From Craterostigma plantagineum (lineage: Eukaryota; Streptophyta; Magnoliopsida; Lamiales; Linderniaceae): a stretch of 64,000 nt of DNA. The translations under genes were made by a program, and so were the position numbers. Below, one piece after another: positions 47,099-60,100 of this stretch. Each line of letters opens with the position of its first letter. Position 1 is the stretch's first letter. The notes below the pieces were generated by a model. The model was not told where the DNA came from and searched no databases. It saw nothing but the letters and a program-made list of their open reading frames with translations. The stretch spans positions 1-64,000 of the forward strand of contig JAPQWV010001583.1 of assembly GCA_027422505.1 (NCBI GenBank). Direction: 5' to 3'.

Positions 47099-47900
47099 AT
47101 GGGAAAGAAACTGCACATAGCATACATTTCCAACAACAAAGAAAGAAAGCTTTCTTACCACAAAAGAAAGAAGGGTTTCTTCAAAAAACTCAATGAGCTA
47201 TGCACTTTATGCGATGTAGAAGCTTGTTGCATCCTCTATAGCCCGTACGAGCCCGAGCCCGTGGCTTGCCCGGCCCTCAAGGGCTTAACGATGTGCTCGA
47301 GCGGTTCAACAAAGCCTCGCCCATAGAGAGGCTCCATAAAATGCTTGACCAAGAAAGCTACAATGAGATGAGGATCAAAAAGAGCCGTGAGCAGCTCCAT
47401 AAGATCCATAGAGAGAATAAGAAATTGAGGCTTGAACTTGAAATATTTCGGTTCATTTGTGGCTCTAAAACCCTAGATTTCTTCGATGCCCGCCATGCGA
47501 AGGAGGTGAATTTCGTCGTCGATGAGTTGTTGAAGGACGTGGAAGTTCAGATTAGCAAGTTCGAAGGGCCACATAGAGGTATGAAGCCCTGATTAAAGAT
47601 TTTATGAATATGTTCAATTCTATTACATCCTTAACTTTTGTTTATTTAGAGGGAACAATCCAAATTGGTGCAACTGTTGTGCCCATGTCCGAGGCAGAGG
47701 CTGATGCTGACGTGGCGGCGGCCATGGATGCTCTGCCACCTTTGCATATTTCGATATCTAAGGAAATGTACGACGGTGTTAATGATGATACGATTCTTCA
47801 TCAAGGGAAAATCGATGGCGTGGATTGTGAAAGTAGTAAGAGCAATGTTCTTCCTGACTATGGACTGTCGCGGATGATGAAGAAGATGAAGGGAGATTGA
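47099..47900 (+). pseudogene. Type I M-gamma MADS-box protein (AGL80-like), one frame break
   Basis: Exon 1 (47099-47578) and exon 2 (47650-47900) are joined by a GT-AG intron of 71 bp. The MADS domain opens MGKKLHIAYISNNKERK and continues KRKKGFFKKLNELCTLCDVE, ACCILYSPYEPEP. This is the M-gamma pattern of AGL80-type factors, which act in the female gametophyte and endosperm in Arabidopsis. After PEP the frame shifts by one missing base near 47246-47256. The M-gamma continuation PQGLNDVLERF, QESYNEMRIKKSREQLHK and a coiled-coil-like KIHRENKKLRLELEIF lies in the new frame. Exon 2 is acidic (SEAEADADVAAAMDALPP) and ends KKMKGD. With one base allowed, the reading frame is 244 codons. As written, the protein would stop after about 75 residues. 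Confidence 0.85.
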
Positions 47901-48070
47901 AGATATAATATATGTCACATGTAATAAACTATTTTAGATTTGTCTTCTTACGTTTGTTTGCTTTCATATTATTTGTCGGTAGAATGTGAAATTACGTTTT
48001 TTTGACTAATTATTCCGACCTAATTAATAGATGTTCGTAATCTATGTCTAACTCATCTATACTATTATAC

Positions 48071-48621
48071 TAAGTGACATCTAAACATAAATACGTACTT
48101 GACTAAAATTTTTACAGATAGGTACTTATGTCAGAAAATTTTACAGATATGTACCCAATTTAATGTTTACCAATTTCTTCAGTCACGCCGTACCTTTCTG
48201 TGTATGTATGGCGTACCATAACACGTTGATACAGGGTACCCAAATGTGTTTGTACGGCGTACCTTATGTGTTAAAGATGGCGTACCTAAATGTGCTTAAC
48301 GGCGTACCATTTTCTCAACGTATGACGTGCCACAATATGTTGATATAGGGACCTAAATGTGTTTGTACAGCATACTTTATGTGTTAAAGATGGCGTACCT
48401 AAATGTGCTAATATGGTCTACCATTTTCTCAACGTATGACGTACCACAATATGTTAATATAGAGTACCTAAAGGTGCTGTATGGCGTACCTGCGGCGGAT
48501 CGGGTATCTATCTGCAAAAAAAAAAATATTCTACTAGGTACCTACATATAAAAAAATCTGACAGGGTACTAAATTACAAGTTTTTTTCCAAATGGATATT
48601 TATGTGGAAAGACCCCTTACC
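48071..48621 (+). repeat. GTACC-motif repeat element, copy 2 (longest)
   Basis: About 15 GTACC/GTACT words occur over about 450 bp, many within GGCGTACC, with an approximately 110-bp internal duplication (compare 48239-48330 and 48347-48440). The ends read TAAGTGACATCTAAACATAAATAC and, reversed, TAAGGGGTCTTTCCACATAAATAT, so a weak terminal inverted repeat is possible. No clean target duplication was seen. A Helitron-like 5' signature (A|TCTATACTATTATA) lies just upstream at 48055, suggesting insertion into an older Helitron. Confidence 0.6.
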
Positions 48622-48799
48622 TCAGGGCTTGCGGAAAACCATCACAAAATTGGTCTGTCAAATTATTTTTATTACAAAAAATAATAAGACTAAAAGAAAG
48701 CAACCTACTATTTTTTGTTAGTTACTATTTACTCCTCTACTTTTAGTTAAGTATTCTTTTTATAATTTCTATTAAATATATAAGAATAAATGAGGTATT

Positions 48800-51700
48800 T
48801 GTTATATAATATTTTATTTAATGAAGCTTTATTATTATCAATGTAGTGTGTAATATAGAAAGGATATCAACAGAAAATAAGACTTTTATTATTGTTCTAC
48901 TCCTCATTACACAAAGAAACGATGCTATTTATAGAAGGAAATAGAGCATACGTATTCAATGCATTAAATTACATCCATCAACTAATAGCTACTAACTGTA
49001 TTCATAATACTCCTCCTTGGATGTGTATTTAATGATAGGTCCTTCAGAATTTGATGGTATAGCTGCCTCATTAAAAAACTTACTGGGAAAACCACATGGG
49101 AAAAACCACAGTGAAGGAAAAAAGAGTGCAACCATATTTACTCCATCTGATAATAATATTATTTCAAATCTCGAAGTCTTTGAACTTCAATTGAATGTAC
49201 CAATTTTCTAAATATATAGGAGGACGCGCTTTCGTAAATAAATCTGCGAGATTTTCGCTAGAGCGCACTTGTTGTACATCAATATCACCATTTTTCTCTA
49301 AATCGTGCGTAAAAATTTTGGTGAAATATGTTTTGTTCTATCACCTTTGATATACCCGTCCTTTAATTGGGCGAGCATGCCGCGTTATCTTCACATAATG
49401 TTGTCGAACGTAGATTCTTCGAAAGTAACCCACGATTTGTTGTATATGTTGAATCACCGATCGCAACCAAACATATTCTCGGCTAGCTTCATGAATAGCT
49501 AGAACTTTCGCATGATTAGCGTAGCCGTTAAACTTTGCCTAACTGATCGCCATGAAATGGCAGTTCCACCATATGTAAATAAATAACCGGTTTGCGATCG
49601 AGCATTATGTGGATCAGATAGATATCCAGCATCTGCATAACCAATTAAGTCTTCTTACATCTCATTAGAATAGAATAATCCCATATCAGTTGATCCCCGA
49701 AGGTATCGAAAAATCCGTTTAACTCCATTCCAATGTCTATGAGTCGGCAAAGAACTATATCTTGCCAATAAATTTACAGCAAATACTATATCTGGTCGAG
49801 TATGACCCATAAGATACATTAATGCTCCAATAGCACTGAGATATGGTACTTCAGGATCAAGCACTTTTTCATTATGTTCGCATAGTCTAAATGGGTCTTT
49901 ATTCACGTCTAAAGATCGGACAATGATTGGAGTATCTAACGGATGAGCTTCATCCATATAAAATCTTTTCAATACTCTTTTCGTATAAGTTTCGTGATGT
50001 ACAAATATCACATTCTTTAAGTATTCTATTTGCAGTCCAAGACAAAATTTAGTTTTACCGACATCCTTCATTTCGAATTCCTTTTCAAACAACCAATGGC
50101 TTTCGATAACTCTTCAGGAGTTCCGATTATATTGATCAATAACATATACTGCAATGATAACAAACTCATTCTTAAATCTTCTCGTAAATATGTAGGGGCA
50201 AATTTGATCATTTTTATACCCCTCTTTCAATAAGTATTCACATAGGCGATTATACCACATACGCTCGGATTGCTTTAATCCATAAAGTGATTTATTCAGT
50301 TTAATTGAGTACTCATCTCGCGACCTTGAATTTTCAGGTAGTCGAAAACCCTCCGGAAGCTTCATATAAATGTCACTGTCAAGCGAGCCATATAAATAAG
50401 CAGTGACAACATCCATTAGACGTATATCGAGTCCTTCACGTACTGCCAGACTAATTATGTCACGAAAAGTTATTGCGTCCACCACGGTAGAATACGTTTC
50501 CTCATAATCAATACCAGGTCTCTGCGAGAAACCTTGTGCGACAAGTCGTGCTTTATATCTCATAATTTCACAGTTTTCCTTTTTCTTTCTGATGAAAACC
50601 CATTTATATCCAACTGGCGTTCACAGACATTGGTTCATGATCCTCATTCTCATTCATCTCATTCATTTCATGTATCGCTACGTTAAATGAGAACTTATCG
50701 TCAAATGTCGACTTCATTTCGGTTCCATCTAATTCCATTCGTGCGTAATTGATTGAGATCTCTTCATTATCATTATTTTCAATTTGTTCAGGTACCTGAC
50801 TTTCATTCTTATCATCATTTATGCTCATCGACTCTTCTTTAGTCGATAAATCCTCGATTGGACCATTATCATTATTTGCTCCTTTTCTTTTTCGAGGATT
50901 TTTATCTTTGGAACCCGAGGGCCTACCACGCTTCAGCTGTGGTTTAGGCTCAATATTGTTCTTTGTCTGTTCTACAGGAACATCAATTCTAACAGGAGCA
51001 TTAACAGCTGGAATATGTGACTTGGTCACTCTCTTCTGGTCAGTAAAGCTGTCTGGCAATTGATTCGCTAAGCTTTGTAGATGAATTATTTTCTGAACTT
51101 CCATTTCACATTCTTTAGTCGAGGATCATAATGATTTAGCGACAATTCATTCCAACTAATATTTGATTCCAGCTGTCTCTTTTCTCCCCCTAATGTCGAA
51201 AAATTTGTTTCATCGAAGTGACAGTCGGCAAATCTGACCGTGAATCGGTCTCCAGTTAAGGGTTCTAAATATTTTATAATTGATGGAGATTCAAATCCGA
51301 CATATATTCCCAACCTTCTTTGAGGTCCCATCTTTGTGCGTTGTGGTGGCGCAATTGGAACATATATCGCACATCAAAAAATTCTTAGATGGAAAATATC
51401 TGGTTCCTGACTATAAACCATTTGCAACGGGGAGATATCGCGATAACTTGTTGGCCTGTGCGGATTAGTGCTGCTTCATGATATGGCATGTCTCCAACTA
51501 GACGATGGAAGTTTCGACTTCATCAATAATGGCCTTGCAATTAATTGCAGGCATTTAATCAACGATTCTGCAAGACCATTTTGTCTATGGACATGTGGCA
51601 CCGGGTTCTCGACAGCAATACCAATAGACATACAATAATCATTAAATGCCGTAGAAGTAAATTCATCAGCATTATCAAGGCGTATTTTCTTTACCGGATA

Positions 51701-54400
51701 ATCTGGGAAGTGTGCTCTTAATCTAATCAGCTGAGCAAGTAATCTCGCAAATGCCACGTTTCTCATAGATAATAAACATACATGGGACCATTTACTTGAT
51801 GCATCAGTTAATACCATGAAATATTTAAACGGTTCACATGATGGATGTATCGGCCCACAAAATATCGCCATGTATACGTTCCAAAAATGCAATAGATTCA
51901 GTTTTTACTTTCATTTGTGATGGTCGAATAATTAACTTCCCTTTAGAGCAAGCAACACATGCTAATTCATTTGATTGAAGAATCTTCTGGTTCCTCAATA
52001 AATGTCCGAGTGATTTTCAATTTTTCGCATCATAATTGTACCGGGATGGCCCAATCGGTCATGCCAAACATTAAATGTAGTGTCATTGGTAAACTTTGGA
52101 TAGCATATGATTCAATTGTTCTAAGATATGTGTAGTATAACCCGGACTCAAAAGACGGTAATATTTCTAGAATAATTTTTCTATTCGAAATCGCTTTTGT
52201 AATGTGCAAATATTCAATATCTCCCTTTTGTGCAGTCTCAACATGATATCCATTATTTCGAATCGCTTTAAAGCTTAATAAATTTCGTTGAGACTTAGGG
52301 GAATATAAGGCATTTTCAATAATAAGTCTTGTTCCTCTCGGCAATAATATATTAGCTCTTCCGAAGCCTTCAACTATATTTGTGCTCCCTGATATAGTTA
52401 TGACACTAGCTTCTTTCATATCAAGGTGCTCGAAATATTTCTTATTTTCTAGAATTGTATTAGTCGTTGCACAGTCTGCAAGACATAATTCTCCGTTGCA
52501 TATGTTCGTGTCCATCATATAAAATCCTTTATGAACAAATACATAATTATTAATACATATTATTGAAAACAGATACATAGCAAACACAGGAATATATTTC
52601 ACACGATAATAATTATAGCAAACATAACATTCAAATGATACACACCAAAGCACACAATATTTATGCATATAATTTATAAAACGATAGCAGGTCAAATTTC
52701 TTCGTTTGAGAGGTTCAGAAAATCGTCGACATCGAAATTAACACCTTCATCATTAACACCAGAAGCTGAAGCAATTTCTCCCTGAACAAATTTCATTTCA
52801 ATTTTCTTTCATTTGCCCTTTGATTCTTGATACAGCTCAACAAGGTATTCAGGCGTACGGTAACTGCGGGACCAATGGTCCAAACCACCGCATCGGTAAC
52901 ATTGTTTGTCATTCACTTTTCATTCATTTTGCTTCTTCTCATTTTTACTGTCTTTCTTCTTCTGGAGATTTTGATGACCACCACGATAATTACGATAACC
53001 ACCACGGAAATATTGATAACCACCACCATGATAACTTCGGCCACGACCACGACTTTGACCACGGCCGCGATATCCACCACGACCACGTCCACGACCATTA
53101 CCTCGACTATTATCATTATTAACATTCTGCATTCGCTTCAGGGATTGCAGCAGCACAGCCGGTCGGGACTCATGATTTTTCATGAGCAACTCATTGTTTT
53201 GCTCAGCCAACAGTAAGCAAGAAATAAGATCTGGGTACTTTTCAAATTTTCTCTCTCGATATTGCTGTTGTAGAATAACATTTGATGGATGAAACGTGGT
53301 GAACGTTTACTCCAACATAATGGCATCGATAATAGTTTCTCCACATAATTTCAGTGTAGAAGTAATTCTACAAACAGCAGAATTGTATTCGCTTACCGAT
53401 TTAAAATCTTGCAAGCGTATTCACCCATTCATACCTTGCATTTGGGAGAATAACAGTTTTTAGGTGGTTATATCGATCTTTCAAGTTTTTCCACAAGTCT
53501 TTCGGGTCTTTCACAGTTAAGTATTCAATTTTCAGACTCTCATGAATGTGGTGGCGAAGAAAAATCATTGCCTTCGCCTTGTCCTGTTCGGATGTCGTAT
53601 TGGTCGGTTTGATGGTATCACCCAGACCTTTGGCTTTCAAATGAAACTCGGCATCTAGTGCCCAAGATAAATAATTTCGGCCAGTGATATCGAGTGCAAC
53701 AAACTCAAGGCTTGCGAAATTCGTCATATTACTATAAAACAAAAAACAAAATTTTAACAATGATAATATAACAAAATATTACACGCATAACTAATCTTCT
53801 TCAGTATCGTCGTTAGTATCTTCTTTAATATCTTCCTTTGAAAAAATTCTTATGAAAAATATTGTCAACGTCAAAAGAAGTGCCCACGTAATAATAATAC
53901 TCATGAGCAAATGTTCAACGATCAGGTCGGACAATATCCTTCAAAATACAATATATTAATAATATTAATAAAACATTACAATTAATAATAATATTTTGGA
54001 AAATTTCGTAAAAATATTACCCACATCACCGTAAACAAGGTTAGAAGCAGAAGATCCATCTTTGTATAAAACGTCATGATTATATTAAAAACATAATATA
54101 TTAATATATCAATTTGACGAAATATAATAATAAAAAAATATGTTAATATATTTTCATAATAGTCATAAAAAAAATCTTCACCCGCCATGATGGGAATTCG
54201 AAAGCTGGACCTCTCACCACTTTATGTGGGAATTACCAACTACCACGAGACCTCGTGGGCTTTTGGTATTGTGTTCGGGCATAAATAAATATACAATATA
54301 TACATATATAAGATATATAAACAACACACACACACACTTATGTAGATATATGTATATGTATAACCTATGTATGTAGTCATATGTATCTGAACCCAAGCAC

Positions 54401-54456
<56 letters not shown>

Positions 54457-54851
54457 AACATAACCTGTATGTAACACACACACTTATATATAACCTATAT
54501 AATATATATATATATATATACATAAATATGTAACATATATATGATAAACAATTTTATGTATATATGAAATAAATAATTTATACCTCCGGATTGTGTTCTT
54601 GATAGTCCTCAGATAGATAGAGTCTCGTGTTCATAACGTGTTATATAATATTTTATTTAATGAAGCTTTATTATTATCTATGTAGTATGTAATATAGAAA
54701 GGATATCAACGGAAAATAAGACTTTTATTATTGTTCTACTTCTCCTCATTACACAGAGAAACGATGCTATTTATAGAAGGAAATAGAGCGTACGTATTCA
54801 ATGCATTAAATTACATCCATCAACTAATAGCTCCTAAGTGTATTCGTAATA
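48800..54851 (-). mobile_element. Copia element 3 (6052 bp), near-complete structure
   Basis: LTRs of about 210 bp lie at 48800-49009 and 54639-54851, flanked by the 5-bp duplication GTATT (48795-48799, 54852-54856). The two LTRs differ by about eight substitutions and one 3-bp indel, roughly 4 percent, so this is the youngest Copia element here. The coding direction is minus. The polypurine tract (AAGGAGGAG reversed) borders the left LTR. A CTATAAATAG TATA box is present on the minus strand at 48925-48934. The 3' LTR edge has TA where TG is expected. Confidence 0.93.
49655..53760 (-). pseudogene. Copia element 3 gag-pol remains
   Basis: On the minus strand gag starts at about 53727 (MTNFASLEFVALDITGRNYL). 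An RGG-rich stretch follows (about 53105-52960). Then comes a zinc knuckle near 52905-52860, CYRCGGLDHWSRSY, in which the last Cys has become Tyr. The protease region (52540-52480 onward) reads LADCATTNTIL, with D-C-A-T at the catalytic site. Integrase remains lie at 51892-51476, and a linker region with the SGSKDKNPRKRK type of sequence at 51104-50604. RT is at 50563-50114 and RNase H at 50092-49655. Several frame changes split the polyprotein. The RT core is interrupted near the YVDD region, where VYVIDQ replaces it. Confidence 0.88.
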
Positions 54852-54929
54852 GTATTTTGCAGATCCATCATGCTAGTTTGCATTGATTCACTACTTATGG
54901 GGTCGATGTAGAGTGAAAAACTTTGATGA

Positions 54930-55546
54930 TACACTGATTTAGAGGAAGATGAAGTCGATTCTCAATCGGAAGAACACGAAGAGGGGGAGGCATATGAAGG
55001 TGGCGAAAATGATACTAATGAAGAAGAGCTCTCTCAATTGGTTGAAAAAAAATGTTTGCTCTGATGGAGACACAGAAGATGACGAGTTCAAACTAGCAAG
55101 GCAAAGACTTAGGAAAATGGAATGCTCACGTAACTGAAGTTTCTCACCCTGTTCAAAGTGATGCTGATGTTGGGGTGTTGCAATCTCAAGAGGCAGAACA
55201 TAGGTCTGTTGATGTTCCAAGTAACATTATGTTGAACGAGTACGCGAACAATATTGATGTCCTGACAATAAACGACCACAGATTACTTAGAACTTAGGTG
55301 GACAATTGGCATTAAGTTACCGAACAATTCTGTGTTCAGAGAGGCTGTTCGGTATGCTATTGCTCAAGGTAGGAATGTTTACATCAACATAAGCCACAAG
55401 AAAAGAGGACAAAGACTAGGTGTTAGGTGTGTTGAAGGGTGGCCATTTAGAATTTATGCTAGTTGGGACAATAGAAGCGTCTGCTATGTTGTGAAGTCTG
55501 TTGACCAGCAGCGTACCTGCCATAGAAACATGAAAGCTAATAGATA
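54930..55546 (+). pseudogene. MULE transposase fragment, N-terminal region
   Basis: An acidic coding-like stretch (54930-55137) is followed, with frame changes, by a block at about 55300-55546. It reads FREAVRYAIAQGRNVYINIS, RCVEGWPFRIYASWDNRS, then TCHRNMKANR. This matches the N-terminal Mutator transposase domain (DBD_Tnp_Mut type: ...AV..YA...GR...RC..G.P..I.AS). The catalytic MULE core is absent. It adjoins the end of Copia element 3 and may be the target it inserted into. Confidence 0.65.
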
Positions 55547-55689
55547 GTTGAAGCATCACCACCTGTATTTATAAAGGTTATTTGTTTGTTTTGATGGTTT
55601 GAGAGATAGTTAACCAAACATGGTCTTCAATATGACATGCTCTGTGTGCATGTCCACTAAGCACACAAAAAAAGAAAGTGTGCTGACAA

Positions 55690-56110
55690 AGATAAGGTTG
55701 TTGAAGAAAGAAATGAACCAACTAAGAGAGGTAGGGGAAGAAAGATAGTGTGTAGGGGAGAAATAAACCAACTAAGAAATGAACCAACTAAGAAAGAAAT
55801 GAAAGCTAATAGATAGTTGAAGCATCCCTACAAGAGCTCAAGATGGTGTGTCTGAGGTTGGTCCCTCCCACCATGACCTGTCTGCTCAACCCACTGCAGT
55901 TGGAAGGGGTGGAAAGACTTTGAGAGCAGGAAGGTGGAGCACAAGTGGTGGCAATTTGAATGGTGGTAATAGGTATTTTCAATAATATGCACACCAATTT
56001 GCTTGTTCTGATTCTTCTTTATCGTTACGGTTTCCAAGGACAAAAGTGGGGCAAGAAAAGGCTGCCAATCCAATTGTTGGTTTCCCATGCTCAATTCGGG
56101 CTTCAAGTTC
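55690..56110 (+). pseudogene. MULE transposase fragment, C-terminal tail
   Basis: A Lys/Arg- and Glu-rich stretch with short duplications of AACCAACTAAGA (about 55718-55790) leads into a frame reading roughly ...QDGVSEVGPSHHDLSAQP and GRGGKTLRAGRWST. This resembles the low-complexity C-terminal tail of MULE proteins. The core between the two fragments has been lost, so this is an internally deleted relic. Confidence 0.4.
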
Positions 56111-56144
56111 GAATGCACCATCTTAATGGGAGACATACAAGCTA

Positions 56145-56384
56145 CTCCCTTCGTCCCGCTAATTTATCACACTTTCCCATTTCGGGCGTCCCAATAATTT
56201 TATCACATTTCCTTATTTAGCAAAAAACTATCACAAACAATCAATATAATAATATTAAATATTCTTAAAAGACGTGTTAAAATATACACTTTTTTCCATT
56301 TCATTGTACTGTATTATTATAATAATGACACCTTAATTTGTGTGTCCAGCAACTTATGTGATAAAGATGCTGGGACGGAGGGAG
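56145..56384. mobile_element. Stowaway-type MITE (240 bp)
   Basis: It starts CTCCCTTCGTCCCGCTAATT and ends GCTGGGACGGAGGGAG, flanked by TA on both sides (56143-56144, 56385-56386). It is in the opposite orientation to, and better preserved than, the copy at 30596. It is non-coding. Confidence 0.88.
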
Positions 56385-56386
56385 TA

Positions 56387-57131
56387 TTATTTTTGCTAAA
56401 TCCTATTTGGCTTTGATATTTTGACATTATTGTAGTTATTTAAGTTAAGATTATCATCTTTAGTTAAATTTTTGGTTGACGTGTTTTGGCTTATCACCTT
56501 CCGTGTAATGAACATATTCTGTTTTGGCTTCTCAAATTGCTTAAGACATTATAGTGATGTATTTTAACATAATTAGATAAACTTTGCCGATTTAATCGGT
56601 AATTTGTCAAATAGGTACAATATAAGGAGATGACACTAATATGTTGTTTTAATGTGAGATAATTCAAGGGTGGGTTTAATGTAAGATATATAAAAGGATG
56701 GATTATTAACACTAATTTTACCAACATTTTATGGGTATTACATAGTGTTCGATCCCACTTGAACTCTTGACTATCGTCGTGTAGATTTGAAAAGCACGGT
56801 CCACACAGTCCAAAAAATTAGCTCCACAAAAAGTTAGTCATCCCATAACCAACGGGTATGTAGATTCGATTCAGACCGGACTATACCTCACCCTTGGGAC
56901 ACTAAATTTCAGAGAAAATAGGGCGTTTTAAATTCAAAATTAATAAAACAGGGTTAGTTTGAAAAATTTAATAAACTCGAGCAAAACGCGGGTAATGGCC
57001 GCGACGAGGAAAAATGTATTTTCAACATGCGTGGTGACTTTCTTTTGGTTGCTTATGTGACGAGTGCCAACAAAATGATACGATACCTATCAATGCCATC
57101 ATTAGTGGGTGGAGTGCAATAATGAGATTAA
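56387..57131. other. Intergenic stretch
   Basis: AT-rich DNA between the Stowaway element and MULE copy B, in which nothing was recognised. It ends with the left 9-bp duplication of that MULE (57132-57140). Confidence 0.5.
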
Positions 57132-57140
57132 TTAAATAAA

Positions 57141-60100
57141 GGGTTAATTATCAGTCAGGCCCCGTTAAGATGTTTATGTAGTGTGCAGGCCCCAATAAAG
57201 TTCCATTTAGCATTAAGGACCTACTTTTCAAAACTCTTAGAGAAAAAGACCCAAACTATGCGATATGACATATATACCCTCTAACAGATGCGAAATTTAC
57301 AAGCCTTTGCCATCGTCTTCTCCAACGAGCGATTTTCGCTGCAAGCTCGAATCCTCTTAAAAAACTTCAAGCTCGATTTGTATTGCTAATTTGCAGCTTT
57401 AATCGTCAGAAATCGTTGACATTGGAGCCGAAATGATAAACATAAATCGTTGAGATTGAAAAAAATCTTCAAAAGATTTATGGAAGTTACAAAAAACTGA
57501 TATATACAAATAACAGAAATCATTGAGACTGTAGCCGAAAACATCAAAGTTTATGACCTAATATGTTGAAATTATTGTTAATTTGATCGTGTGTATGATT
57601 TGTATATCTAATTTGCAGCTTTAATCGTCAGAAATAACGAATATAGCAAAAAATAACAAATGCATTATAGATAATAACAAATGTTGACTTAGAAGTAACA
57701 CATCGCTGAAAAGTAATAACGCCTTGTGTGTCGTAAATAACACATTGTGTATACAACTAATGGATCGAAAGGAATAAAACGAAAATCACAAACGATACTA
57801 AAAAACAGATGAAAACTGCATAAATCTCTGCATTATTGACTCAATAAGGTAAAATAGACCTCAATTTCTCATGGGTATCTCGAATTTATACCGATTAGTT
57901 GCAAGAAACGGATATTATAATTTTCCTAAATCGTGTAAAAATAAATACTTATAACATAGCCAAAAATAACAAATGTCTTATGGATAATAACAAATGTTGA
58001 CTTAGAAGAAACACGTCGCTGAAAGGTAATAACGCCTTGTGTGTCGTAAATAACACATTGTGTATACAAGTAATGGATCGAAAGGAATAAAACGAAAATC
58101 ACAAACAACACTAAAAAAACAGATGAAAACTGCATAAATCTCCGCGTTATTGACTCAATAAGGTAAAATAGACCTCAATTTCTCATGGGTACCTCGAATT
58201 TATACCGATTAGTTGCAAGAAACGGATATTATATTTTCCCTAAATCGTGTAAAAGAAATACTTATAACATAGCCAAAAATAACAAATGTCTTATGGTTAA
58301 TAACAAATGTTGACTTAGAAGTAACACGTCGCTGAAAGGTAATAACGCCTTCTTTGCCGTAAATAACACATTCTGTATACAAATAATTGATCGAAAGGAA
58401 TAAAACAAAAATCACAAACGACACTAAAAAAACAGATGAAAACTGCATAAATCTCCGCGTTATTGACTCAATAAGGTAAAATAGACCTCAATTTCTCATG
58501 GGTACCTCGAATTTATACAAATTAGTTGCAAGAAACGGATATTATATTTTCCCTAAATCGTGTAAAAAAGAAATACTTATAACATAGCAAAAAATAACAA
58601 ATTGTCTTATGGATAATAACAAATGTTGACTCATAAGTAACACATCACTGAAAGATAATAACGCCTTGTTTGTCGTCAATAACAGATTCTGTATACAAGT
58701 AATGGATCGAACGGAATAAATGAAAATCACAAACGACACTAAAAAACAGATGAAACTGCTAATCTCAGCGTTTGTGACTGAATAAAGTTTTTCCGTCCTC
58801 AATTTCAGATGGGTCTTACTAATAAAGATAAATTTTTTATGTATCGAGTGAATTCGTACTTCCACCCCCAAATCAAAAATTTCGTTCAGAAACCAATTCA
58901 ATATCGACTTCAACGGCCGAACAAGGTAAAAGCGACTGAATAAGATAAAATCGAATCAAACGAGTCTTAATATGAAAAGAAAAAAGTAAGTCGATAACCG
59001 TGAAATTGAGAAAATTTAGCTTTCTCTAAGACTAAAACATTTTTTAAGTGAGTAACAGTTTACCCAACAAATATAACACATATACATGTAAAAAAAAAAC
59101 ACTTCATTGAGAATATTCTAGAAGCTTCTGGACCGTCAGAGAATTTAACAAAATTGTCAGAGAATATTTACAGGACTTTCTCAAAATTGTACTACATTAA
59201 TTGGAAATAATAACACATGTTAGGTAAAGAAAAACATCACGAACTCAACTAATAACACATTGATCAATACTGATACCTCATAAATGATGTTCAGTACCAC
59301 GTCAATAATTCGATTAATTCGTACAAAAATACAACTTTATTTTGGATGTTTAATATGGATGTTCATATAAATATATAATTTGATGAAGTTTAATCACCAC
59401 ATTCCTTTAAAAGACACATTAAGCGAAATTTGATGTCAATAGACGATATTGATCTCAATAGATATATAAATATATAGTCCTCCATTGCAGAACATAGACT
59501 ATCACATCTTTCAATGGAACATAACATTATGAATTGCACCACGAACATGTTCAAACATCAACATTAAAGTACTAATAACATTTATAGACCACAAACACAA
59601 AATACTAAGCTCAAAACCCTAAATCCGAGGCCCGAAACCCTAAACCCTAAATCCTAAACCCCGAACCCCAAAACTTTTTAAGATTGTAGAAATACCTGCA
59701 CAAGTCGTGGATCGTTCTCTCAAAATTTCATGTCGTAAACCCTTAATCTTAACCTCGAACCCGTAAGTCCTAAACCCCAAAACTATCCAAAACCCTAGCA
59801 CATAGACGATAACAAATTATCCAGAAACTCTAGTGCATAGACGACAATTTTATAACAAATAACACTCTATTGGTAACAATTAAACCCTTATGGTACCACA
59901 TTAAACTGTCCATAAAATTTTTTGTAATATCCCGCCGAACAATTCAGAAATTCTACGGTGGCGCGAGAAACTTTAAGGCTATGGGTCTCTCGAATCTACG
60001 TGTATTACCTTCAATTTCAACTAGAAACATGCTTCGATCTACATATATTTGTTTGCGTCGACAAAATTTTAAGATTCCGTCCCGACACCGTCGCGCTCGT

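Noticed and set aside
52820..53216. Plus-strand frames rich in His/Asp or Thr/Ile
   Set aside because: They are antisense readings of the RGG-rich gag region of Copia element 3.
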